This document shows positions 1 to 8,363 of a stretch of DNA of 64,000 nt, one piece after another. A program made the translations under genes and the position numbers. Position 1 is the first letter of the stretch. Each line of letters begins with the position of its first letter. The notes under the pieces are model-generated. The model was given only the letters and a program-made list of their open reading frames with translations, was not told the origin of the DNA and made no database searches. This DNA comes from Lysinibacillus mangiferihumi (GTDB taxonomy: Bacteria > Bacillota > Bacilli > Bacillales_A > Planococcaceae), in the NCBI RefSeq assembly GCF_003049665.1, contig NZ_PYWM01000022.1:28544-92543 (forward strand), written 5' to 3'.

Positions 1-135
1 CGCAGATTTTCCCGAGCATGCTCGAAAAAAGAAGCTAGGGCGTCAAGAATTCCATTTTTCATGTCATTTGTCGCGCGAAAAAGAAGAACTTCCGAAATTT
101 TTGTGGAAACTCGGTGTATTCATGAAAATAGCCGT
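1..135. other. Non-coding left edge
   Basis: No open frame of useful length or RNA gene is visible here. A 12-bp palindrome (CGAGCATGCTCG, 13-24) is flanked by T and A runs but lacks a loop and U-tract arrangement for a convincing terminator. Confidence 0.4.
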
Positions 136-164
136 CACCGCTCAACACTCCTTAACATAAGTTA
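136..164 (+). promoter_or_regulatory. Candidate sigma-K promoter of gerE
   Basis: CACC at 136-139 fits the sigma-K -35 element (mACm). CATAAGTTA at 156-164 fits the -10 element CATAnnnTA with a 16-nt gap. In Bacillus subtilis gerE is transcribed by mother-cell sigma-K, so motif and context agree. Found by eye only. Confidence 0.6.
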
Positions 165-197
165 CAATACGTGCGGGGGAGGAGGGTGTGACTGAAA

Positions 198-419
198 ATG
201 AATGGCTCTCATCATCGTTCTCTTTTAACAAACCGAGAACGTGAAATATTTGCGCTTTTATTAGCTGAAAAAACAACGAGGGATATTGCAGAGCAGCTTG
301 GTATTAGTGAAAAAACAGTGCGAAATCACATTTCCAATACAATTCAAAAGCTAGGTGTAACAAATCGATCTCAAGCGTTAATTGAGCTGTTACGCTTAGA
401 AGAATTCAAATTAGACTAA
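198..419 (+). CDS. gerE: Spore-coat transcription factor GerE
   Basis: A 73-residue protein that is almost entirely a LuxR/FixJ-type helix-turn-helix, the size and make-up of GerE. The recognition region reads TTRDIAEQLGISEKTVRNHI (about residues 27-46). GerE binds DNA as a dimer in the mother cell and, with sigma-K, controls late coat genes. GGAGG at 181-185 precedes the ATG; an in-frame GTG at 186 is followed at once by a stop. It heads the gerE-ysmB-racE cluster typical of Bacillus relatives. No signal or membrane segment. Confidence 0.95.
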   Translation: MNGSHHRSLLTNREREIFALLLAEKTTRDIAEQLGISEKTVRNHISNTIQKLGVTNRSQALIELLRLEEFKLD

Positions 420-493
420 TGGACACTTGCTATTTCGTGAAAAAAACGACAAAATAGAACTATTCAACGCATGTTTAGGAGTGGAATAGTTAT

Positions 494-946
494 ATGTCGG
501 ATGAAGTAACAAAGCACTCACCTGAAACCGTTGCAACGGTTGAAAAGGAACTACGCTATATTGCGGCCATTGTGAAGCAAAAAGGAAGAGAAATTGTTTC
601 ACAATATACAATTACGCCGCCACAATTTGTTGCATTACAGTGGTTAGAAGAGCTCGGTGATATTACAATTGGCGATTTATCAAACCGTTTATACTTAGCC
701 TTTAGTACGACAACAGATTTAGTGGACCGAATGGAGAAAAATGAATTAGTCAAGCGAGTGCGTGATGAAAATGATCGCCGGGTCGTTGTCGTTCATCTTC
801 TCGAAAAAGGCGAACGAATTATTCAAGAGGTTATTGAAAAAAGACAGCAATATTTGCAAGAAATGCTTGTAGGATTTAACGAACAAGAAGTCGCGCAATT
901 ATCGAGCTATTTACAAAAACTACATGTACACATGAAACAGGATTGA
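494..946 (+). CDS. MarR-family regulator (YsmB-like)
   Basis: A 150-residue MarR-type winged-helix regulator. The helix-turn-helix lies around residues 55-80 (ITIGDLSNRLYLAFSTTTDL) and the wing has the usual basic RDENDRRVVVV stretch. MarR proteins bind DNA as dimers and often respond to small ligands; the ligand is unknown here. An AGGAG site lies just before the ATG. It ends 10 bp before racE, so the two are probably co-transcribed. Position between gerE and racE matches ysmB of B. subtilis. Confidence 0.9.
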   Translation: MSDEVTKHSPETVATVEKELRYIAAIVKQKGREIVSQYTITPPQFVALQWLEELGDITIGDLSNRLYLAFSTTTDLVDRMEKNELVKRVRDENDRRVVVVHLLEKGERIIQEVIEKRQQYLQEMLVGFNEQEVAQLSSYLQKLHVHMKQD

Positions 947-956
947 GGCGGAAAGT

Positions 957-1754
957 ATGAATGCCCCGATAGGCGTTATTGATTCAGGAGTAGGCGGTCT
1001 AACCGTAGCAAAGGAAATAATAAAACGATTACCAAACGAAACGATTTATTATATCGGTGATACCGCAAGATGTCCGTATGGTCCACGAACTCGACAGGAA
1101 GTACGGAATTTTACTTGGCAAATGGCCAAAGCACTCGAGAAAATGAATATCAAGATGCTCGTCATAGCTTGTAATACAGCGACTGCAGTAGCACTCGAAA
1201 GTTTACAACGTAATATGCCTTTTCCGGTACTAGGCGTTATTAATGCTGGCGCACGTGCAGCTGTAAAGAAAACGAAGCGACATGAAGTCGTTGTGCTTGC
1301 AACAGAAGGTACAATTAAAAGTGGGGCGTATGAAGAAGCCTTATTGTCTTTGAATACGTCTACCCACATTATTCCATTGGCTTGTCCAACGTTCGTACCA
1401 CTAGTAGAAAGTGGCGAATATAAAGGACAATTTGCAAATAATTTAATTGCAGAAGGCTTAAAACCGTTAAAAAACGAACAATTTGATACGGTCATTTTAG
1501 GATGTACGCATTACCCGATTTTGCAAAAACAAATTGAAGCTGTCGTCGGAGAAGATGTTTTCGTGCTATCTTCTGCGGAAGAAACAGCAAAGGATGTCGA
1601 GGAAATGCTTGCGTATAATGGTACTTTAGCAGATACAAATGCTAAGCCTGCACATAAATTTTATGCAACGGGTTCTGTGCCAATTTTCCGTTCCATTGCA
1701 GAAAATTGGTTAGAACAAGGTACGCTTGACATACACCGTATTACATTAAAATAA
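957..1754 (+). CDS. racE: Glutamate racemase
   Basis: A 265-residue cytoplasmic enzyme that converts L- to D-glutamate for peptidoglycan. All family signatures are present: DSGVGGLT near residue 9, the catalytic-cysteine motif ACNTATA near residue 71 and the second catalytic cysteine in GCTHYP near residue 182. Length is normal for MurI/RacE. It follows the MarR gene by 10 bp and ends in a strong hairpin terminator. Confidence 0.97.
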   Translation: MNAPIGVIDSGVGGLTVAKEIIKRLPNETIYYIGDTARCPYGPRTRQEVRNFTWQMAKALEKMNIKMLVIACNTATAVALESLQRNMPFPVLGVINAGARAAVKKTKRHEVVVLATEGTIKSGAYEEALLSLNTSTHIIPLACPTFVPLVESGEYKGQFANNLIAEGLKPLKNEQFDTVILGCTHYPILQKQIEAVVGEDVFVLSSAEETAKDVEEMLAYNGTLADTNAKPAHKFYATGSVPIFRSIAENWLEQGTLDIHRITLK

Positions 1755-1790
1755 AAATCAGCTTAGCTTACGAGCTAGGCTGATTTTTTT
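1754..1790. terminator. Bidirectional terminator between racE and the hemolysin III gene
   Basis: A long imperfect stem (AATCAGCTTAGCT with AGCTAGGCTGATT) has a T-run on the right and an A-run on the left, so it can stop transcripts from both convergent genes. Confidence 0.85.
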
Positions 1791-1818
1791 AGTCGTCATT
1801 ATATTGAAATAGACAATT

Positions 1819-2460
1819 TTACATAAACAAATAAATAGCAACGAACATCGCTGCACTTCCTGCCATCACAAAGACATGCCATATTGCGTGGTTGTACTTT
1901 ATTTTTTTGTTTTTGTAAAAAAATGTGCCAGCAGTATAAAAAATACCGCCGAGTAAAAGTATCATAAACCCGTTGAATGAGATATAAGCGACCAATGGTT
2001 TATAGGCAAAGACAATCAACCATCCCATGCCAATGTAAACAATCAACGAGATTTTTTTGAAACGATGGACGAAAAATTGTTTTAATACGATGCCGATAAA
2101 GGCAAGAACCCATTCGATGATAAATATGCTCATTCCTAATTTTCCACCTACGGCAATGAGCGCTACAGGTGTATATGTTCCTGCGATTAATAAGAAGATG
2201 GAGCTATGATCTAATTTTTTCAAAAGCACTTTATGTGTGGGCAGTGCATGATATAAGGTCGATGCTATGTATAAACAAAACATCGAAATACCAAAAATAA
2301 TGTAACTAATAAGCTCGGTGCTTGTACCGGTTGTTAGAGCTTTATGCACTAATAGAAGGGTAGCAGGAACTGTTAAAAATGCACCGATTCCATGTGTTAG
2401 CGCATTCCAAAATTCTTCCTTTATGGTATAACTACTATGCTCAATTGTTGATTGAGACAT
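1819..2460 (-). CDS. Hemolysin III / PAQR-family membrane protein
   Basis: A 213-residue integral membrane protein with about seven hydrophobic helices. Family features are visible: NALTHGIGA near the N-terminus, STLYHALP after the second or third helix, and histidines near the end (NHAIWHVFVMAGS). Members are called hemolysin III or TrhA; bacterial roles include membrane homeostasis. GTG and ATG codons lie upstream at 2469 and 2466, but the GAGG ribosome site at 2471-2474 is too close to them, so the ATG at 2460 is chosen. It faces racE convergently. Confidence 0.88.
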   Translation of the reverse strand: MSQSTIEHSSYTIKEEFWNALTHGIGAFLTVPATLLLVHKALTTGTSTELISYIIFGISMFCLYIASTLYHALPTHKVLLKKLDHSSIFLLIAGTYTPVALIAVGGKLGMSIFIIEWVLAFIGIVLKQFFVHRFKKISLIVYIGMGWLIVFAYKPLVAYISFNGFMILLLGGIFYTAGTFFYKNKKIKYNHAIWHVFVMAGSAAMFVAIYLFM

Positions 2461-2537
2461 GACCATCACCTCTTTCTTTATTATATTACTATAACAGCTT
2501 AAGGTTTTTCATTGTAGATGAAAATGTAATGCAATTG

Positions 2538-2555
2538 ATATGATAAATATCATAT
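2538..2555. repeat. Palindrome between divergent genes
   Basis: ATATGATA-AA-TATCATAT is a perfect 8+8 inverted repeat in the intergenic region between the hemolysin III gene and rph. It could be an operator for either promoter; no cognate regulator can be named. Confidence 0.35.
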
Positions 2556-2632
2556 ATTGCATGTAGTAAATCGTCGCATCAGTGGAAAATATGATAAAAT
2601 AAGGGCGCGAAAGATTTTAGGAGGCACGATGA

Positions 2633-3385
2633 ATGATGACAAGATTTGATGGTAGAGATGCAGATGCATTGCGTCCTGTGAAAATGGATAGCGAGTATTT
2701 ATTGCATCCAGAAGGCTCAGTATTAATCCAAGTTGGAAATACGAAAGTAATTTGTACAGCAACGGTTGAAGATAAAGTACCAGGTTTTTTACGCGGACAG
2801 GGCAAAGGTTGGATTACAGCTGAGTATTCAATGTTACCTCGTGCCACAGCACAACGAACACCACGTGAATCGTCACGCGGGAAAGTGAACGGACGTACAA
2901 TGGAAATTCAACGTCTGATTGGTCGCGCATTACGTGCTATCGTCGATTTAGAAGCGTTGGGAGAACGTACAGTATGGATTGACTGTGATGTGATTCAAGC
3001 AGACGGCGGAACACGAACTGCTTCGATTACAGGGGCATTTGTCGCAATGACACAGGCAATTGCCAAGCTTGCTGAAGAAAAACAACTAGAAAAATTCCCT
3101 GTTACTGATTTTTTAGCGGCTACAAGTGTTGGCATTGTTGAAGAGCAAGGTGCCGTTTTAGACTTAAATTATGTAGAAGATGTAGATGCAGCGGTAGATA
3201 TGAATATTGTCATGACAGGAGCAGGCCGTTTTGTAGAATTACAAGGGACTGGTGAAGAAGCGACCTTTTCACGTGAGGAATTAAATAACTTGCTTGCATT
3301 AGGCGAAAAGGGCATTCGCGAGCTTATTGAACTACAAAAACAAGCACTTGGAGAAATAGCTCATAAAGTAGGAGGAAACTGCTAA
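2633..3385 (+). CDS. rph: Ribonuclease PH
   Basis: A 250-residue phosphorolytic 3'-to-5' exoribonuclease that trims tRNA 3' ends. The RNase PH core is clear: [13 protein letters not shown] at the start, [19 protein letters not shown] near residue 60, [12 protein letters not shown] near 95, [20 protein letters not shown] near 117. AGGAGG at 2619-2624 favours the ATG at 2633, though the next ATG is possible. It is followed after 1 bp by the pyrophosphatase gene, as in Bacillus. Confidence 0.97.
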   Translation: MMTRFDGRDADALRPVKMDSEYLLHPEGSVLIQVGNTKVICTATVEDKVPGFLRGQGKGWITAEYSMLPRATAQRTPRESSRGKVNGRTMEIQRLIGRALRAIVDLEALGERTVWIDCDVIQADGGTRTASITGAFVAMTQAIAKLAEEKQLEKFPVTDFLAATSVGIVEEQGAVLDLNYVEDVDAAVDMNIVMTGAGRFVELQGTGEEATFSREELNNLLALGEKGIRELIELQKQALGEIAHKVGGNC

Positions 3386-3386
3386 T

Positions 3387-3980
3387 ATGAAACAAGTTGT
3401 AATTGCTACAAAAAACAAAGGCAAAGCAAAAGATTTCGAAGCATTGTTTGGGCCGCTCGGTTATGAAGTGGTGACGATGTTTGATGTCGCACCGGACATG
3501 GAAATTGAAGAAACAGGCACAACATTTGAAGAAAATGCCGTGTTAAAAGCAGAGGCTTTAGCAAAAGAGCTTGCAACGATTGTTATTGCGGATGATAGTG
3601 GTTTAGCTGTAGATGCGCTTAATGGGGAGCCAGGTGTTTATTCGGCACGCTATGCTGGTGATCATGATGATGAGGCAAATATGGTAAAACTATTGCAAAA
3701 TTTACAAGGTATAGAAGATAACAAGCGCACAGCTCGCTTTTGCTGCTGTATTGCGATTGCGGGTCCTGATTTTGAAACAACAACAGTGTTCGGCACGTGC
3801 GAAGGTGTCATTGCACATGAAAAACGTGGAACTAATGGTTTTGGCTATGACCCTGTCTTTTTTGTACCAAGTTTAAATCGTATGATGGCTGAATTAACAC
3901 CAGAAGAAAAAGGGGCTATTTCTCACCGAGGAAATGCCATTCGCAAGTTAAAGGAACAATTGCCAAACCTTATTAAGTAA
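3387..3980 (+). CDS. rdgB: Non-canonical purine NTP pyrophosphatase (RdgB/HAM1, YsnA)
   Basis: A 197-residue HAM1-family enzyme that hydrolyses ITP, dITP and XTP to monophosphates, cleaning the nucleotide pool. Diagnostic motifs are ATKNKGKAKDFE at residues 6-17, the metal site ADDSGLAVDALNGEPGVYSA near 67 and GTNGFGYDPVF near 148, with SHRGNA near the end. Normal family length. It lies between rph and the phosphodiesterase gene in an apparent operon. Confidence 0.96.
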   Translation: MKQVVIATKNKGKAKDFEALFGPLGYEVVTMFDVAPDMEIEETGTTFEENAVLKAEALAKELATIVIADDSGLAVDALNGEPGVYSARYAGDHDDEANMVKLLQNLQGIEDNKRTARFCCCIAIAGPDFETTTVFGTCEGVIAHEKRGTNGFGYDPVFFVPSLNRMMAELTPEEKGAISHRGNAIRKLKEQLPNLIK

Positions 3981-3992
3981 GAGGTGATATCC

Positions 3993-4496
3993 ATGCAAAT
4001 AGTGGTTATGAGTGATACACATGGAGATAGCCATGTTATTGACCAAGTACGTGGCTTTTATCCGTATGTCGAAACGATGATTCATTGTGGTGATAGCGAA
4101 CTGCCTTTTTCCCATGCTGCATTAGATGGCATGAAAAAAGTGCGGGGAAATTGTGATCTTGATAAAGCCTTTCCAGAGGAAATAATTGTGCAAGTGGGAG
4201 ATGCTGCCCTTTTTGTCACACATGGTCATTTATTTAATGTTAAATCATCCATGTTGGCATTATTGTATCGCGCAAAGGAAGTCGATGCACATATTGTGTG
4301 CTTTGGTCATTCTCATCTATTAGGTGCCGAAATGATTGATGATGTCTTATTTATCAATCCAGGAAGTTTATTAAAGCCAAGAGGTGGAAATGAAAAAAGC
4401 TTTGCAGTTATAGACATTCAAGCTAGCTATTATCAGGTGGATTTCTTCACAGAGAACAATGATTGTTTGTCAACGCATACGTTTGTTCGTGCATAA
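3993..4496 (+). CDS. YfcE/MJ0936-family metallophosphoesterase (YsnB-like)
   Basis: A 167-residue calcineurin-like phosphoesterase of the small YfcE/YsnB type. Metal-binding motifs are visible: SDTHGD at residues 7-12, HCGDSE near 32, GNCD near 50, THGH near 73 and GHSH near 104. The physiological substrate is unknown; relatives cleave model phosphodiesters. An in-frame GTG at 3984 overlaps the GAGGTGAT ribosome site, so ATG 3993 is taken as the start. Last gene of the rph cluster, followed by a terminator. Confidence 0.93.
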   Translation: MQIVVMSDTHGDSHVIDQVRGFYPYVETMIHCGDSELPFSHAALDGMKKVRGNCDLDKAFPEEIIVQVGDAALFVTHGHLFNVKSSMLALLYRAKEVDAHIVCFGHSHLLGAEMIDDVLFINPGSLLKPRGGNEKSFAVIDIQASYYQVDFFTENNDCLSTHTFVRA

Positions 4497-4508
4497 CTCA
4501 AACTTATT

Positions 4509-4551
4509 AAAAACGCTTAAGATTCTATGAAAAGAGAGTTTAAGCGTTTTT
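4509..4551 (+). terminator. Terminator after the rph cluster
   Basis: AAAAACGCTTAA and TTAAGCGTTTTT form a perfect 12-bp stem with a 19-nt loop and U-rich tail. It overlaps a spurious upstream extension of the next reading frame. Confidence 0.88.
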
Positions 4552-4643
4552 CTATTTATGGATTACAAAGGCTTTGGAAAATACGTCCACGAATGAATTG
4601 CATGTTAGTAGAAAGACTAAATGAAAAGAACAAGGGTGATCAA

Positions 4644-6110
4644 ATGACTAAGGCAAATAATATTGGTTGGAATTTTGATAATAGCTATGCTCGTCTACCA
4701 AATTCATTCTATAGCCATCTTCAATTAAATCGCGTGCATGCACCTAAGTTGGCGATTCTAAATGAAGCCGTGGCAAAGTCCCTTGGATTAGATTATAGTG
4801 CGCTTCAACAAGAAGATGGTATTGAGGTGCTTGCCGGTAACGAGATACCAAAGGGGGCATTGCCGCTTGCACAGGCATATGCAGGACATCAATTTGGGCA
4901 TTTTAATATGTTAGGGGATGGTAGAGCACTCCTTCTAGGCGAACAAATAACACCTTCAGGGGAGCGCTATGACATCGGACTCAAAGGTTCAGGACGAACG
5001 CCTTACTCTAGAGGAGGCGACGGCCGTGCAGCACTTGGCCCGATGCTACGTGAATATATTATTAGCGAAGCAATGTTTGCGTTAGGCATCCCAACTTCTC
5101 GTAGTTTGGCAGTAGTGACAACAGGAGAAACAGTACTTCGTGAAACAGAACTACCTGGTGCGATTTTGACGCGTGTTGCAAGTAGTCATTTACGTGTAGG
5201 GACATTTCAATATGCGGCACAATGGGGTAGCGATGAAGAGCTTCAGAAGTTAGCTGATTATGCAATCCAACGCCATTTCCCAATGATTGAACAGACGGAA
5301 AATCGCTATTTGAGCTTGCTTCAAGAAGTTATGGAAAGACAGGCAGCCCTTATTGCCAAATGGCAACTAGTCGGCTTTATCCATGGTGTAATGAACACAG
5401 ATAATATGACGATTAGCGGTGAAACGATTGATTATGGTCCTTGTGCTTTTATGGATCGTTATAATCCAGCAACAGTTTTTAGCTCCATCGACCGACAAGG
5501 ACGCTATGCTTATGGCAATCAGCCGCCTATTGGAGGATGGAATATTACGCGTTTTGCTGAAACGCTCCTTCCACTTATCCATGACGACCCAGAAGATGCT
5601 GTAGCACTAGCTCAGCAAGTGATTGAGCAATATCCGCAGTTGTACTATACAAACTGGTTAGCGGGAATGCGCGCAAAGCTCGGTCTCTTTAATGAAGAAC
5701 AGCAAGATGCCGCACTAATAGATGAACTTCTAACGTTAATGGAAAAGCATGAAGCAGATTATACAAATACATTCCGTTCACTAACGTTTCAAAGATGTGA
5801 AGGAACGGCGCTTTTTGATAGTATGGAATTTAAAAAGTGGTACGAACAGTGGCAAGCAAGAAGACAAAGGCAAGAGCCATCCAAAGCACAATCACAGCAG
5901 TTAATGCGAGACACGAACCCTGCCGTTATTCCGCGAAACCATCGGGTAGAGGAAGCGTTAGAAGCGGCTGTTACACGCGGTGATTACCGTGTTATGGATA
6001 AGCTATTACAGGTGCTATCTCAGCCGTACGCTCATTTAGCGGAACAAGAAGCGTATGCCACGCTACCAGCACCATCCGACTGTCCATACCAAACGTTTTG
6101 TGGCACATAA
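4644..6110 (+). CDS. selO: Protein adenylyltransferase SelO (YdiU/UPF0061)
   Basis: A 488-residue pseudokinase-fold enzyme of the SelO family, which transfers AMP from ATP to protein hydroxyls. Family blocks are intact: [15 protein letters not shown] near residue 76, [17 protein letters not shown] near 113, and [16 protein letters not shown] near 251 with the metal-binding N and D residues. The frame is open from 4527, but that stretch holds the previous terminator and has no ribosome site; AAGGGTGAT before ATG 4644 supports the later start. No selenocysteine region is seen, as expected for bacteria of this group. Confidence 0.93.
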   Translation: MTKANNIGWNFDNSYARLPNSFYSHLQLNRVHAPKLAILNEAVAKSLGLDYSALQQEDGIEVLAGNEIPKGALPLAQAYAGHQFGHFNMLGDGRALLLGEQITPSGERYDIGLKGSGRTPYSRGGDGRAALGPMLREYIISEAMFALGIPTSRSLAVVTTGETVLRETELPGAILTRVASSHLRVGTFQYAAQWGSDEELQKLADYAIQRHFPMIEQTENRYLSLLQEVMERQAALIAKWQLVGFIHGVMNTDNMTISGETIDYGPCAFMDRYNPATVFSSIDRQGRYAYGNQPPIGGWNITRFAETLLPLIHDDPEDAVALAQQVIEQYPQLYYTNWLAGMRAKLGLFNEEQQDAALIDELLTLMEKHEADYTNTFRSLTFQRCEGTALFDSMEFKKWYEQWQARRQRQEPSKAQSQQLMRDTNPAVIPRNHRVEEALEAAVTRGDYRVMDKLLQVLSQPYAHLAEQEAYATLPAPSDCPYQTFCGT

Positions 6111-6123
6111 TTGAATGGACTGT

Positions 6124-6160
6124 AAACAAAGGATTATTTCTTGTCCTTTGTTTTTTATTT
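6124..6160 (+). terminator. Terminator after selO
   Basis: ACAAAGGA and TCCTTTGT pair around a 10-nt loop, followed by a T-run. Confidence 0.85.
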
Positions 6161-6243
6161 TGGTGTAACAAGGGGTAGCGGTAACAGCACAAAACCTTTG
6201 CGCATACGCTATGGATGACTAACAGAAAAGGAGACGGTGCAAC

Positions 6244-6405
6244 GTGCATCAATATTCAAAAGGTTGGTTTGTCAAAGAGCTACGCGCAAAAGGGATTTTA
6301 GTGCATCCTCAATTAAAAACACATCTAGGCAAGTTTAAAGAATCTGAATTACGGAATTTATATTACCGCTATGTGGAACAACAACCCGATACGGAGCAAT
6401 CATAG
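6244..6405 (+). CDS. Small DUF2639-like (YflJ-type) protein
   Basis: A 53-codon frame opening with GTG, preceded by AAAGGAG at 6227-6233 and followed by a terminator, so it is a complete transcription unit. The protein begins HQYSKGWFVKELRAKGI and continues with a basic, helical tail (ELRNLYYRYVEQ). The SKGW-V-ELK-GI-HP pattern resembles the small Bacillus DUF2639/YflJ proteins, of unknown function. The assignment is from memory of that pattern; gene reality is better supported than the family. Confidence 0.7.
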   Translation: MHQYSKGWFVKELRAKGILVHPQLKTHLGKFKESELRNLYYRYVEQQPDTEQS

Positions 6406-6422
6406 ATTTTTTCTCCAATACG

Positions 6423-6474
6423 AAAAACCAGATTGATGGACAAATGCTAATTGTCGATGAATCTGGTTTTTTAT
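6423..6474. terminator. Bidirectional terminator
   Basis: AAAAACCAGATT pairs with AATCTGGTTTTT around a loop containing a second short stem. The A-run and T-run on the two sides allow use by both the DUF2639-like gene and the convergent gene at 6478. Confidence 0.85.
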
Positions 6475-6477
6475 TTA

Positions 6478-7146
6478 TTATGAATAAAAGCGGTAGCAAA
6501 ACTGCATGACTATCGCATTTGCTATCATGTCTGACATGGCAAGTGCCTCTGCCTCTATATCATCAAACACTTGCACGTCTGATTGATAGTCTTTTTGAAT
6601 CATCGTCACGGCTTCTTTTTTCGTTAAAGCTAAATGGCGATAAAACATTTGCTGCACAGCTTCTTTAGTTAAATATGGATTAATGGAACTTAAAAATATG
6701 GCAATGTCATCGGCATTACGATACCATTCTTGTTCTTTAGCCGCTGCTGTTGCCGCATCTCCTTTATTCGCCGCTGTAACAAGTTGCGCTGCAATAAGTA
6801 AATGCTCTTTTATTAGCTCTGCATAGCGATCTGCTATTTGATCGCCGTAAAAGGGGCGCAGACAATTACCTAAATCCGTCGCATTGCGTAAAAGACGTGC
6901 TTGCACAAATGGTAAATCCGGCAAATTAAAGACAATACTTATAATGGTCATCCTCGTCCAATTAACATGCTCCATCCACAACAGTCGATTCATCGCCATA
7001 AAATCAGCCTCTCCTTTACTAATGCACCTGCGATGATCCTGTTGCGGCTGTAAAAAGTGCCGAATAGGCGCCGTATACTGGTTGGATGGAGCCGTATAGA
7101 TGGCGCTTAAAGAATTCCCGAAATAGCTGTTTGAATATGGAAACAA
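6478..7146 (-). CDS. Conserved spore-former protein of unknown function
   Basis: A 222-residue, probably cytoplasmic protein with a Pro/Gln/Asn-rich first 40 residues and then a helical domain with NWTRMTIISIVFNLPD and RLLRNATDLGNCLRPFYGD blocks. I recall similar proteins in Bacillus and Paenibacillus that are sometimes labelled acetylglutamate kinase, but no amino-acid-kinase motif is visible and I would not transfer that name. The in-frame start is TTG at 7146, 10 nt after a GGGAG site; nearby ATG and GTG codons are out of frame. Confidence 0.75.
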   Translation of the reverse strand: MFPYSNSYFGNSLSAIYTAPSNQYTAPIRHFLQPQQDHRRCISKGEADFMAMNRLLWMEHVNWTRMTIISIVFNLPDLPFVQARLLRNATDLGNCLRPFYGDQIADRYAELIKEHLLIAAQLVTAANKGDAATAAAKEQEWYRNADDIAIFLSSINPYLTKEAVQQMFYRHLALTKKEAVTMIQKDYQSDVQVFDDIEAEALAMSDMIANAIVMQFCYRFYS

Positions 7147-7178
7147 TGCACATTCACTCCCTTAAAAAATTCATTCTA

Positions 7179-7196
7179 GTGTAGAATACTCTACAC
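7179..7196. repeat. Perfect inverted repeat downstream of the SDR gene
   Basis: GTGTAGA-ATAC-TCTACAC is a perfect 7-bp-arm inverted repeat in the short gap between the two minus-strand genes. It may be an operator for the 6478-7146 gene or an RNA hairpin; it lacks a T-run on either side. Confidence 0.4.
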
Positions 7197-7230
7197 GATC
7201 CTTGAATGTGCAAGAATCCAGATGCGTCCA

Positions 7231-7977
7231 TTATTCCTCATAGATCATTTTCTTTGACATGCCTCCATCGACCGTAATATTAATCCCTGTGACAAATCGA
7301 TTCGCTGGATTTGTTAAGTACAGACAAGCTTGTGCAATATCTTCCGGCACACCAACACGCCCTACTAGATGTTGTTCATGATCGATAGCACGTAGCTGTT
7401 CATAATCACCGGTTTCAATCCAACCAGGTGATATACAATTGACCGTAATGTTATCTGGACCGAAAGAGCGGGCTAATGCATGCGTTAACGCTACAATACC
7501 GCCCTTGGAAGCAGCATACGCTTCACTATAAGGCTCAGACATAAAAGCCCGTGTAGAGGCTAAAGAAACAATCGAACCTCCAAGCTCATTTGTCCGCATG
7601 ATTTTAGCCGCTTCTCTAGAACAGAATAAAACACTCGTTAAATTCGTTTGTAAAAGATTATGCCACTGCGCAACCGTAATATCATAAGGTGACACATGCT
7701 CAAACTTACCCGCATTATTAATCAAAATCGTAATAGTCCCAAAATGTTGGACCGTTTGCTGCATTAACGCAACAATATCTTGTTCCTTTGACACATCCGT
7801 CTCCACAAACAATGCCGAATACCCTTGTTCATTACACTCTTGTGCTAATTGGTGCCCCAGCTCTACATTCACATCTGCAATTACAACCTTGGCACCACGC
7901 TGTGCATATGCACGTACAATCCCTTCTCCAATTCCTTGCGCACCACCAGTCACCACAACCACCGACTTTTCAAACAT
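7231..7977 (-). CDS. Short-chain dehydrogenase/reductase
   Basis: A 248-residue classical SDR. The Rossmann motif VTGGAQGIGEGI lies near residue 9, NNAG near 88, the catalytic Ser-Tyr-Lys set as VSLASTRAF and YAASKGG near 140-160, and PGWIETGDY follows. Such enzymes oxidise or reduce alcohols and ketones with NAD(P); the substrate cannot be told. ATG 7983 is only 1 nt from the GGAGG site, so ATG 7977 (7-nt spacing) is taken. Last host protein gene before the tRNA. Confidence 0.92.
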   Translation of the reverse strand: MFEKSVVVVTGGAQGIGEGIVRAYAQRGAKVVIADVNVELGHQLAQECNEQGYSALFVETDVSKEQDIVALMQQTVQHFGTITILINNAGKFEHVSPYDITVAQWHNLLQTNLTSVLFCSREAAKIMRTNELGGSIVSLASTRAFMSEPYSEAYAASKGGIVALTHALARSFGPDNITVNCISPGWIETGDYEQLRAIDHEQHLVGRVGVPEDIAQACLYLTNPANRFVTGINITVDGGMSKKMIYEE

Positions 7978-8124
7978 ACACATACCTCCATTTTTGCTTA
8001 TTATTTTAACAAAAAATAAGACAATGTAATGCAGTAAAATAACATAAAGAAAGCTATAGCTTCATACAATAAATAGGTATATAATATTTTCAAGGCAAAC
8101 CTTGCCTCCATAGTAAAATTCATG

Positions 8125-8153
8125 TTGACATTATGTAATAAAGGACATATAAT
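8125..8153 (+). promoter_or_regulatory. Consensus sigma-A promoter for tRNA-Arg
   Basis: TTGACA at 8125-8130 and TATAAT at 8148-8153 are both perfect and separated by 17 bp. The start site would fall about 35 bp upstream of the tRNA. Confidence 0.93.
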
Positions 8154-8195
8154 AAATATTGTCTTTCCTAAGAGGTTTTTAGGAACACACACCAT

Positions 8196-8269
<74 letters not shown>

Positions 8270-8276
8270 CTAACGT

Positions 8277-8315
8277 AAGCCTTACAGCCACAACGGTTGT
8301 AAGGCTTTTTATTTT
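8277..8315. terminator. Terminator between tRNA-Arg and the integrase gene
   Basis: AAGCCTTACA pairs with TGTAAGGCTT, followed by a T-run with an intervening A; it can end the tRNA transcript. Confidence 0.85.
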
Positions 8316-8342
8316 TATGCAAAGGTGTATATTTAAGGTATT

Positions 8343-8360
8343 GGTGCCCAAAAGGTGCCC
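8343..8360. repeat. Left integrase arm-type direct repeats
   Basis: GGTGCCC occurs at 8343-8349 and 8354-8360, an 11-bp period (about one helical turn), 74 bp from attL. The same 18-bp block with one mismatch lies near attR at 56715-56732. Confidence 0.65.
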
Positions 8361-8363
8361 GAA

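Noticed and set aside
1049..1495. 148-codon minus-strand frame inside racE
   Set aside because: Antisense shadow of a clear gene, low-complexity Ser/Phe-rich translation, no ribosome site.
4527..4643. N-terminal extension of SelO by 39 residues
   Set aside because: It contains the preceding terminator hairpin and lacks a ribosome site; ATG 4644 has a good one.
6478..7146. Acetylglutamate kinase
   Set aside because: Similar proteins may carry this label, but no nucleotide- or glutamate-binding motif of that family is present.
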